The notes under the pieces are model-generated. The model worked only from the letters and a program-made list of their open reading frames with translations. It had not been told where the DNA came from and did no database searches. A stretch of DNA of 7,028 nucleotides from a bacterium (GTDB taxonomy: Bacteria > JAMCPX01): contig JAJYLM010000110.1 of NCBI GenBank assembly GCA_021787655.1, forward strand, positions 1-7,028, written 5' to 3'. Position numbers and translations under genes: made by a program. This document shows, in pieces, positions 1 through 5,969 of this stretch (within the stretch, counting starts at the first letter, position 1; each line of letters starts with the position of its first letter).

Positions 1-33
1 GGAAGAACAAAGAAAACGAAAGGAGAACAGGGA

Positions 34-951
34 ATGAATTTTACAAGAACAGATATTGAATTTATCAGTCACGGCGAACGGTGTACGGCATGGCTGTACC
101 GGCCGGAGGCAGGGGAACAGCTTCCGGTGGTCATTATGGCGCACGGTTTCGGTGCACTCCGGACCTTCAAACTGGAACAGTATGCAGAAAAGTTTGCCCG
201 CAGCGGAATGGCTGCTTTGGTGTTCGACTACCGCGGGTTCGGTACCAGCGAAGGCTATCCCCGCAGTTTGATCTCGCCAAAAAAACACATTCAGGACTGG
301 CATGCAGCCATAGCCCACGCAAGGAGGCTCCGGTGGGTCGATCAACAGAGGATTGCCCTCTGGGGAACGTCGTACAGCGGCGGGCATGTCTTGTATGCTG
401 CTGCGCAGGACAAGGGGATAGCGGCTGTCGTCGCACAGGTCCCGTTTATGAACGGACTTTCATCGAGCTGGAATATGAAAAAGACCCTGGGCTGGGGATA
501 TGTCGGCAGATGTACCGTGGCTGGTATGAAGGACCTCTGGCGGATGATAACCTGCAGGTCTCCCTATTATATGCCGGCGGTGGGCAAGCCCGGCGAACTG
601 GCAATACTCTCGACACCGGACTGCTATGACGGGTACCTGTCTTTGGTACCGCCGGCGTACCGTGATTGGGACATAACGACTCCTGCACGGTCGGTCCTGT
701 ACCTTCTCCCGTATTCTCCCAGCAGACTGGCGCGCCGGATCACCTGTCCTGCACTGATTATTGCAGGGGAACGGGATACGCTTATCCCCTTTGATTTTGT
801 GAAGAAAACCGCGGCGAAGATGCCGGCTGCGCGTTTCATCGGACTTCCCTGCGGTCACTTCGATCCCTACGGCGGCGAGATGTTTGAAAAGGTATCAGCC
901 CTTGAGGTTGAGTTTCTTCTCGGGCAGTTCAAAGGCTCCGGAAGAAAATAA
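34..951 (+). CDS. Alpha/beta hydrolase family protein
   Basis: A 305-residue, probably cytoplasmic serine hydrolase; I see no signal peptide or membrane segment. An HGFG oxyanion-type motif lies at residues 37-40, followed by the strand-turn FDYRGFGTSEG (64-74) typical of the fold. The nucleophile elbow is GTSYSGG (111-117) with Ser113 as the likely nucleophile. The fifth position is Ser rather than Gly of the textbook GxSxG, and Gly follows at 116. The acid is probably Asp248 in GERDTLIP and the base His275 in CGHFDPY, so the triad looks complete. A lid-like insertion occupies roughly 140-230. The start is supported by an AGGAGA Shine-Dalgarno at 21-26, 7 nt upstream. The substrate cannot be read from the sequence; an esterase, peptidase or thioesterase is possible. 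It converges on the gene at 967-2031, so the two are not co-transcribed. Family call is firm, substrate unknown. Confidence 0.9.
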   Translation: MNFTRTDIEFISHGERCTAWLYRPEAGEQLPVVIMAHGFGALRTFKLEQYAEKFARSGMAALVFDYRGFGTSEGYPRSLISPKKHIQDWHAAIAHARRLRWVDQQRIALWGTSYSGGHVLYAAAQDKGIAAVVAQVPFMNGLSSSWNMKKTLGWGYVGRCTVAGMKDLWRMITCRSPYYMPAVGKPGELAILSTPDCYDGYLSLVPPAYRDWDITTPARSVLYLLPYSPSRLARRITCPALIIAGERDTLIPFDFVKKTAAKMPAARFIGLPCGHFDPYGGEMFEKVSALEVEFLLGQFKGSGRK

Positions 952-966
952 GACGTGCCGCTCCTG

Positions 967-2031
967 TTATGACTTCAGCTTGTCGTACCGCCTGACGCCG
1001 TCAACGTCGAGGACGAAATCTGCACCGAATGCCATGGAAGGGGTGAGGGCGCCTTTCGGCTGAAGTTTGAAGATTTTTTCTATGGCAAGGACACTCGCGA
1101 CTGCCGTGAACTGGTAACTCTCCGGCATGTCCAGCCATGCCTGTTTCTCATGCCCTTTTTCATCGGCAGCACGCGCCCAGATGAATGCGCGGGCAGTTTC
1201 TCTCGCATGCATGTCCGGTCCTTTCACCGCCATGCCGATGAACCTCTGTGCCAGACGCCGGACAGCGGCTATCTTGAAAAGCCTTTGCAGAACGGCTGTA
1301 CCGGTATGCAGGAACGGGACCATGGCATCCGGGTAAGCCATCAGGGTCGTTATGTTCGGTATTCCCGTGGAATGGTAGGCTGTCTCGAGGTCTCCCCAGA
1401 GGATCGGAATGACGGTGTGGCTGCCCCCGGGAAACGGCACCTGTTTCGCTCCCTTGCCAAGAGGGTAGGGAATAAGCTTGCCGTCCCTGCGCACCAGTCC
1501 GCCGCCGGGTATCATCTCGACCATGGTCTTCATGGTGCCCGGGCTGATATGTTTGAGCCCTGAGAATGCAAGTTCCAGGTGCACAGCCCCGGGGACGCGG
1601 TCTGCGACATACCGCGCAAGACAATCGGTGGGTATTACATCAAATCCTATGCCCGGTATGAGGGCTATCCCGCGCTGCTTTGCCTGGCTGTCGAACGAAA
1701 ATATGTTTTCGAATACCGGTATCTCTCCGGTGATGTCGGTATAGTGGATCCCCTGCTCGAGACACGCCGCGATCAGCGGGGAGCTTGTATGGATGAACGG
1801 ACCGGCTGCATTGAAGACCAGCTGTATGCCGGCCAGGGCTTTCGCGAGTGCATCATGGTTGCGCAGGTCGATGACAGCATAGTCCAGCCCCAGATGCTGT
1901 GCAATGGGCTTGATTTTCTCCTCTGAACGGCCTGCGAGGAGAGGTTTATGACCTTTCCGGACAGCTTCTTCTGCGACCAGTTTTCCCGTGTAACCGTTTG
2001 CGCCGTAGATCATCCATCGTGACGTTGTCAT
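967..2031 (-). CDS. Saccharopine dehydrogenase-like NAD(P)-binding oxidoreductase (trans-acting enoyl reductase-like)
   Basis: A 354-residue protein with an N-terminal Rossmann fold: GANGYTG at residues 10-16 is the dinucleotide loop, and AGRSEEK (33-39) is a second-strand end of the kind that favours NADP(H). Further family signatures are NAAGPF (74-79), YTDITGE (97-103) and PGIGFDVIPTDC (126-137). These belong to the saccharopine dehydrogenase NADP-binding superfamily, in the branch that includes trans-acting enoyl reductases of lipid and polyketide pathways and many uncharacterised members. It is probably not a true lysine-pathway saccharopine dehydrogenase: it is short and has no recognisable lysine-metabolism neighbour. 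The start is well supported by AAGGAGGA at 2038-2045, 6 nt upstream of the ATG. It lies on the same strand as the lapA operon but is separated by 103 bp containing a palindrome, so it may have its own promoter. Substrate unknown. Confidence 0.86.
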   Translation of the reverse strand: MTTSRWMIYGANGYTGKLVAEEAVRKGHKPLLAGRSEEKIKPIAQHLGLDYAVIDLRNHDALAKALAGIQLVFNAAGPFIHTSSPLIAACLEQGIHYTDITGEIPVFENIFSFDSQAKQRGIALIPGIGFDVIPTDCLARYVADRVPGAVHLELAFSGLKHISPGTMKTMVEMIPGGGLVRRDGKLIPYPLGKGAKQVPFPGGSHTVIPILWGDLETAYHSTGIPNITTLMAYPDAMVPFLHTGTAVLQRLFKIAAVRRLAQRFIGMAVKGPDMHARETARAFIWARAADEKGHEKQAWLDMPESYQFTAVASVLAIEKIFKLQPKGALTPSMAFGADFVLDVDGVRRYDKLKS

Positions 2032-2037
2032 ACCGTG

Positions 2038-2045
2038 TCCTCCTT
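2038..2045 (-). promoter_or_regulatory. Shine-Dalgarno of the saccharopine dehydrogenase-like gene
   Basis: On the minus strand the sequence AAGGAGGA lies 6 nt before the ATG at 2031. It is a near-perfect anti-16S complement, which fixes the start and suggests independent, efficient translation after the intergenic palindrome. Confidence 0.75.
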
Positions 2046-2087
2046 GAGAGTGAAAGGGTGGAATAATGCAGTATTCATGTTTATTGC

Positions 2088-2111
2088 AGGGGCATAGTGC
2101 ACTATGCCCCT
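2088..2111. repeat. Perfect 24-bp palindrome in the intergenic region
   Basis: Two 12-nt arms, AGGGGCATAGTG and its exact reverse complement, abut with no spacer. In RNA this would give a strong stem with a tiny loop. It starts 23 bp after the lapA stop codon, within the 103-bp gap (2032-2134) before the next minus-strand gene. Neither strand has a U-run after the stem, so it is not a canonical intrinsic terminator. It resembles the GGGGC...GCCCC palindromes that occur as dispersed intergenic repeats (REP or MITE type) in many bacteria. A dimeric-regulator operator or an imperfect terminator are alternatives. The palindrome itself is seen directly; its role is inference. Confidence 0.7.
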
Positions 2112-2134
2112 ACCGTCTCAAAAGCATGTTCGGT

Positions 2135-2500
2135 TTAATCCTGGTGCGTGTTGAGGGACGTGGTGTCCGTCTGCGTAGAAGTATCCATCTTTTTTGTCTT
2201 TCCCTCTTCCTGAGCAGGGGATACCACGGTGTCCACGGTCTTCAGTTTCTGTTCAAGCTGTTTTATCTTTTTCTTGTTCGACAGTCTTTGCGGCAGGCCT
2301 GTGACGTATGCAACTGCATAACCGCAGGCAAATGCCATGACGATGATCAGCCACACCGGCAGCTTCGATGTATACCATCCGATGAAGTGAAGATCCAGCT
2401 TGAATGAAAACGCGTGCTGGAGGTTGTCGTAGTTCTGATAGAGTATCAGAAACAACAGTATCACGAAAAAAACAGTCAGTATCTGCTTAATAAGCTTCAT
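2135..2500 (-). CDS. lapA: LapA-family (DUF1049) inner-membrane protein
   Basis: A 121-residue small membrane protein. Two hydrophobic segments are visible, at about residues 6-21 (ILTVFFVILLFLILY region) and 47-66 (LPVWLIIVMAFACGYAVAYV region). Between them is a short soluble stretch with QNYDNLQHAFSF. A basic, probably coiled-coil cytoplasmic segment follows (76-90, KKKIKQLEQKLK), then a polar Thr/Ser-rich tail. This layout matches LapA/YciS, which in enterobacteria works with LapB in lipopolysaccharide assembly control. The gene overlaps the end of the upstream HIT gene by 14 nt; an AAAGGA ribosome-binding site at 2509-2514 sits 8 nt before the ATG. It is the last gene of the operon. No lapB (TPR/rubredoxin protein) follows in this window. 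LapA next to ihfB also occurs in some gammaproteobacteria, which supports the name. The tail is longer and more polar than in the E. coli protein (about 100 residues). Confidence 0.78.
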   Translation of the reverse strand: MKLIKQILTVFFVILLFLILYQNYDNLQHAFSFKLDLHFIGWYTSKLPVWLIIVMAFACGYAVAYVTGLPQRLSNKKKIKQLEQKLKTVDTVVSPAQEEGKTKKMDTSTQTDTTSLNTHQD

Positions 2501-2990
2501 GTAATTTTTCCTTTATCCGGTCGTAGGTATCGGGAAGGGATTCGGGCAGCACCTTTGTGTCCCCGACGACCGGCATGAAATTCGTGTCTCCGTTCCACCG
2601 CGGAACGATGTGAACATGGATATGCTCTTCATACCCCGCACCTGCAATCTTTCCCTGGTTGATGCCGATATTCAATCCTTCGGGTGCAAAAGCCTCCTGT
2701 AATGCATGAATACCCGATTTCATGAGCAGCGATATGTCTTCGAGTTCCTCTTTCGAAAGATCCTGAAACGAAGACGTATGCCGGTAGGGTGCTACCATGA
2801 TATGTCCCGTGTTGTAAGGGTACCGGTTCATGATGACAAAGGAAAGCTTTCCCCGGTACAAAACTAAATTTTCTTTATCGGATCCATGCTGCTGGGACGG
2901 ATAGAAACAGAATATGCACATCTTTTCTTTGCCCAAAGCACTGTCTTCAAGGATGTATTTTAACCGCCAGGGAGCCCACAGTCTGTTCAT
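2487..2990 (-). CDS. HIT family protein, Ap4A phosphorylase/hydrolase-like
   Basis: A 167-residue histidine-triad protein. The N-terminal NRLWAPWRLKYI is characteristic of the HIT subgroup containing Ap4A phosphorylase-like proteins. CIFC (25-28) is a probable half of a zinc site. MNRYPYNTGHIMVAPYRH (54-71) is the conserved nucleotide-binding core. The triad is His123, His125 and His127 in EEHIHVHIVPRW, with His125 expected to be the nucleophile that forms the nucleotidyl intermediate; NGDTNFMPVVG follows, as in the family. Family knowledge suggests cleavage of diadenosine polyphosphates or related nucleotides; the exact substrate and whether it is a hydrolase or phosphorylase cannot be decided here. 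Its ATG overlaps the ihfB stop in an ATGA junction, and its 3' end overlaps lapA by 14 nt, so it should be translated as part of the operon. All catalytic residues appear intact. Confidence 0.92.
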   Translation of the reverse strand: MNRLWAPWRLKYILEDSALGKEKMCIFCFYPSQQHGSDKENLVLYRGKLSFVIMNRYPYNTGHIMVAPYRHTSSFQDLSKEELEDISLLMKSGIHALQEAFAPEGLNIGINQGKIAGAGYEEHIHVHIVPRWNGDTNFMPVVGDTKVLPESLPDTYDRIKEKLHEAY

Positions 2991-3280
2991 TTTCCCGGCA
3001 TGGACTTGTTGACGAGGACCTTTAATTCTTTACCTGCTTTGAAAAAAGGAACATGTTTCGACTCGATGCTCAGCCGAATGCCGGTTTTCGGGTTACGTGC
3101 CTCCCTGCCTTTTCTCAACTTGACAAAAAGACTGCCGAAACCCCGGATCTCGATTCGTTCGTTTTTTCTCAGGGCGTCGATGATCCGATCGACCATACTG
3201 TTGACGATCTTTTCTATGTCTGCCTTTGCAATGTGCGGGAATTTCTCCCCGAGCCTTTCTATTAGTTCACTTTTCCTCAT
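2987..3280 (-). CDS. ihfB: Integration host factor beta subunit-like DNA-binding protein (HU/IHF family)
   Basis: A 97-residue member of the HU/IHF family at full family length. The N-terminal RKSELIERL resembles E. coli IhfB, followed by the helical dimerisation region (about 18-42). ERIEIRGFGSLFVKLRKG (41-58) is the start of the beta sheet. RNPKTG (62-67) is the tip of the DNA-binding arm with the DNA-intercalating proline. HVPFFKAGKELK (75-86) is the C-terminal saddle. It should bend DNA and act in nucleoid structure, recombination and promoter architecture, as a heterodimer with IhfA or possibly as a homodimer. The beta assignment rests on the motif resemblance and on rpsA-linked gene order; another HU-like paralogue is possible. 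The ribosome-binding site TAAGGGGG (3288-3295) includes the sppA stop codon and lies 7 nt before the ATG. The 3' end overlaps the HIT gene by 4 nt. Confidence 0.92.
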   Translation of the reverse strand: MRKSELIERLGEKFPHIAKADIEKIVNSMVDRIIDALRKNERIEIRGFGSLFVKLRKGREARNPKTGIRLSIESKHVPFFKAGKELKVLVNKSMPGK

Positions 3281-3292
3281 AATGAAGCCCCC

Positions 3293-4201
3293 TTACTTCG
3301 GCATATTGAAGAGATAATCCAGTCGGAAGAGGTTGTTGTCGAACAAGCGCTCTTCGACGACATTGGCGATACTGTTCGCAAGCAGGCTGTAAAAATCTTT
3401 TTTTTGCGGCGACGGGTAAACCAGTTTTGCTTCTCCCTTGATACCGCTCAGCTTCGCAGCAAGCTCTTTTGCCGTATGCAAACCACCCAGTTTGTCGACC
3501 AGTCCCAGCTTCAGTGCCTGGTCCCCGGCGAAGATCCTGCCGTCCGCTATGGCGTCAAGTTTCTGCATCGGGATGTGTCTGCTGGCCGATACAACGGTTT
3601 TGAACTGCTCAAGGACGTCATTGATGACGGACTGGAGGTACGCTTTCTCGTCGGGTTTCATTGCCCTGAACGGCGATCCAATGTCCTTGAACTTGCCGCT
3701 CTTCACGACTTCGCTTTTTACGCGCGCCCATTTCATCAGGTCGCCGACGTCAAAGAATTCCATGATGACGCCGATACTGCCGGTAATGGTGCCCGGTTCG
3801 GCGACGATTTTATCTGCGCCGCAGGCGATATAATAACCGCCCGATGCCGCCACGGTGCCCATGGATGCCACGACGATCTTCTTTTTACTGATCCTTTTCA
3901 CCGTATCGTAGATTTCCTGCGCTGCCGCTACGCCCCCACCCGGAGAATCGATGCGGAGAATGATGGCCCGTATGGTTTTGTCTTTGGCAAAGTCATCAAG
4001 TTCCTCGATGACAGGCCTTGGTTCGGCGATAACCCCCCGTATCGTAACAACGCCGATTTTATTCGATGCCTGAAAGATCGAATCCGGCGAAATTGCCGCA
4101 AGCCTGCCGCTGTGCATTTTGAAGAAGATCGAAGCAAGGAACGACAGAACAACGACGACAATCAGAAGGACGGCAAGGATGTTGGAGGTTTTCTTATCCA
4201 T
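3293..4201 (-). CDS. sppA: Signal peptide peptidase SppA (short, single-domain type)
   Basis: A membrane-anchored serine protease (ClpP/crotonase-like fold) of about 302 residues, expected to degrade cleaved signal peptides and membrane peptides. Numbering from the GTG at 4204: a signal-anchor helix at about 8-28, then the S49 core. The core contains ILRIDSPGGGV (82-92), MGTVAASGGYYIACGAD (115-131) with nucleophile Ser121, and GTITGSIGVIME (138-149). The general-base Lys173 lies in SGKFKDIGSP. The 52-residue Ser-Lys spacing equals that of Bacillus subtilis SppA (Ser147/Lys199). The length fits the short bacterial form rather than the double-domain E. coli enzyme, which is about twice as long. 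Two starts are possible: GTG at 4204 (GTGA overlap) or the adjacent ATG at 4201 (TGATG overlap with the rpsA stop). I chose the ATG. The Shine-Dalgarno is weak, which suggests translational coupling to rpsA. Finding sppA between rpsA and ihfB is unlike E. coli. Confidence 0.92.
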   Translation of the reverse strand: MDKKTSNILAVLLIVVVVLSFLASIFFKMHSGRLAAISPDSIFQASNKIGVVTIRGVIAEPRPVIEELDDFAKDKTIRAIILRIDSPGGGVAAAQEIYDTVKRISKKKIVVASMGTVAASGGYYIACGADKIVAEPGTITGSIGVIMEFFDVGDLMKWARVKSEVVKSGKFKDIGSPFRAMKPDEKAYLQSVINDVLEQFKTVVSASRHIPMQKLDAIADGRIFAGDQALKLGLVDKLGGLHTAKELAAKLSGIKGEAKLVYPSPQKKDFYSLLANSIANVVEERLFDNNLFRLDYLFNMPK

Positions 4202-5904
4202 CACTGTTTTCCGTTGCTTTTCAGCTTCAGCAGCTCTCCAATGTTTGATACGCTTTCCTCGTTCGTTTTGAGGTATTCCTTAATCACCATTTTCTCTTTT
4301 TGCTTGTGCAGTATTTTCAAACCGAGAGACAATTTTCTGTTCAGTTCGTCCACGTTCAGGACGGCACATTCAATTTCATTGCCCGGAGTATAGGTTTCGG
4401 GAGTTTCCTCGGATTCACCGTCTCTCCGGTCTGCTATCTCTGAAATATGAATCAGACCCTCGACACCGTCTTCTACTTCAACGAACACGCCAAAATCGAC
4501 GCTTCCGGTTATCGTGCCTTTGACGATATCACCTTTCTTGTAGCGCCTGCTCAGGTTCCGCCACGGGTCCGGGGTGAGCTGCTTCACGCCGAGGGACAAT
4601 TTCTGGTTGTTTTTATCCACGCTGAGTACAATGGCTTCAATCGATTCACCCTTTTTGTACGAGGAGAGCGGGCTCTTCACTTTTTTACTCCATGCGACAT
4701 CGTCAACATGGACCAGCCCTTCTACCCCCGGCTCTACTTCGACGAACAGGCCGAAATCCGTCATGCTCGTTATCGTGCCTTTGATCCTCGTTCCGGTCGA
4801 GTATTGCTCTGCGATCTCTTCCCAGGGGTTCTTCAGGAGCTGCTTGTAGCCGAGTGCTATCTTCTTCGCGTCCATGTCCACACTCAGGATGATCGTGTCG
4901 ATGACACTGTCCAGTGCCAGGTATTTGCCCGGGTGTTTCAGTCTCCTGTCCCAGGAGAGATCGGTTTTATGGATAAGCCCGTCAATACCGGGCTTCAGTT
5001 CAACGAATACGCCGAAGTCGGTGATGTTGACGACCTTGCCCCGGACCTTGCTTCCCTCGGTGAATTCTGCTTTCGCCGTAATCCATGGATCCTCTTCGAG
5101 CTGTTTCAGTCCGAGCGAGAGTTTGCCGGTTTCAGGGTCATACTTCAGAATTTTCAGCGTCAGCTTCATGCCGTTGTGGAGTATTTCGGAGGGGTGCTTG
5201 ATCCTTCCCCAGGTCATATCGGATATGTGCAGCAGTCCGTCGATACCCTCAACCCCGATAAATGCGCCGTAGTCTGTTATCGTCCGTACGACACCATCGA
5301 CCGTATTGCCGTCCTTGAGGATCTCGACACGTCTCTTCTCCTGCACTTCTTTTTCGCGTTCGAGGAGCAGTTTCCTGGACAGGATGATATTTTCGTTTTT
5401 TTCTTCGTAGTTGATGACCAGTGCCTTCACATGTCTCCCGATATAGCTGTCGAGCGACTTGACCGGCTTGATGTCTATCTGTGACCACGGCATGAACGCC
5501 TGAACCCCGATATCGACCATCAGTCCGCCCTTTGTCTTGGAAACCACTTCTCCGTGGAGCGGTGTTGCATTTGTCAGCGCTTTTGCGACGTTCTCGAACG
5601 CCCGTATCCGTTCGACCTTCTGGCGGGACAATTGAACGACGTTGTTTTTACTGTCCTGCGTCTGGATCAGGACTTCAATGTCTTCGCCCACCTTGACCTT
5701 GAGTTTGCCCTTTGAATCCACGATTTCGTGGAGCGGTATGAATCCATCGGCCTTGTATCCTATATCAACGGTCGCACCGTCGTTTCTGATCTCTATGATT
5801 TTGCCTTTGACAATATCTCCTATCTTGAATGTTTTCACACTCTCCCGCATCAGTTCGCGGAAAGCTGCTGCTGTTTCATTTTCCTGTCCATTACTGACCA
5901 CCAT
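4201..5904 (-). CDS. rpsA: 30S ribosomal protein S1
   Basis: A 567-residue protein with six S1 (OB-fold) domains, at about residues 25-94, 112-178, 198-268, 283-355, 370-442 and 457-530, followed by a basic tail. This equals the domain count of E. coli S1 (557 residues). Domains 1 and 2 are divergent, as expected for those that contact the ribosome (S2) rather than mRNA. Domains 3-5 carry the canonical TDxGxFVE and DGLIH/EGLVH motifs, for example ITDFGVFVELKPGIDGLIH at 294-312. In domain 6 the usual basic W-K-K segment is replaced by an acidic GESEETPET stretch (496-504). S1 recruits and unfolds mRNA at the 30S subunit. A strong AGGAGGA (5914-5920) lies 9 nt before the ATG; the stop codon overlaps the sppA start. 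The preceding 65-bp gap is the largest in the operon. Confidence 0.97.
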   Translation of the reverse strand: MVVSNGQENETAAAFRELMRESVKTFKIGDIVKGKIIEIRNDGATVDIGYKADGFIPLHEIVDSKGKLKVKVGEDIEVLIQTQDSKNNVVQLSRQKVERIRAFENVAKALTNATPLHGEVVSKTKGGLMVDIGVQAFMPWSQIDIKPVKSLDSYIGRHVKALVINYEEKNENIILSRKLLLEREKEVQEKRRVEILKDGNTVDGVVRTITDYGAFIGVEGIDGLLHISDMTWGRIKHPSEILHNGMKLTLKILKYDPETGKLSLGLKQLEEDPWITAKAEFTEGSKVRGKVVNITDFGVFVELKPGIDGLIHKTDLSWDRRLKHPGKYLALDSVIDTIILSVDMDAKKIALGYKQLLKNPWEEIAEQYSTGTRIKGTITSMTDFGLFVEVEPGVEGLVHVDDVAWSKKVKSPLSSYKKGESIEAIVLSVDKNNQKLSLGVKQLTPDPWRNLSRRYKKGDIVKGTITGSVDFGVFVEVEDGVEGLIHISEIADRRDGESEETPETYTPGNEIECAVLNVDELNRKLSLGLKILHKQKEKMVIKEYLKTNEESVSNIGELLKLKSNGKQ

Positions 5905-5913
5905 GTATAGTTA

Positions 5914-5920
5914 TCCTCCT
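5914..5920 (-). promoter_or_regulatory. Strong Shine-Dalgarno of rpsA in an AT-rich leader
   Basis: AGGAGGA on the minus strand sits 9 nt upstream of the rpsA ATG at 5904. The rest of the 65-nt ispH-rpsA gap (5905-5969) is AT-rich on the 5' side of the Shine-Dalgarno. That composition is compatible with S1-dependent initiation or autogenous control, but I see no convincing stem-loop there beyond the 8-nt self-complementary ATGCGCAT next to the ispH stop. Confidence 0.65.
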
Positions 5921-5969
5921 GATTTTAATATGCCTTCATTTTGTTTCATCACTGTCGTTCGATGCGCAT

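Noticed and set aside
81..629. A 182-codon plus-strand open frame inside the alpha/beta hydrolase gene, in another frame.
   Set aside because: The hydrolase frame has a good ribosome-binding site and all triad motifs; the alternative frame shows no family features.
2088..2111. The palindrome as an intrinsic transcription terminator for the operon.
   Set aside because: Neither strand has a T-run after the stem. The position after lapA fits, so it is kept as a repeat with termination as an alternative, not annotated as a terminator.
3293..4204. GTG at 4204 as the sppA start.
   Set aside because: It is possible, giving a GTGA overlap, but the adjacent ATG at 4201 is a stronger codon and forms a common TGATG junction. 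The difference is one residue.
3404..4393. A 329-codon plus-strand open frame opposite sppA and the end of rpsA.
   Set aside because: It is a shadow of conserved coding sequence with a low-complexity, unstructured translation and no ribosome-binding site that I could see.
4447..5484. A long open frame (345 codons) on the plus strand, opposite rpsA.
   Set aside because: It is fully antisense to clear S1 domains and its translation resembles no family I know. It is explained by the codon bias and the internal repeats of rpsA.
4440..5800. Several similar nucleotide segments spaced about 260 bp apart that could suggest DNA repeats.
   Set aside because: They correspond to the repeated S1 domains of the encoded protein and are diverged as expected, so they are not a separate repeat element.
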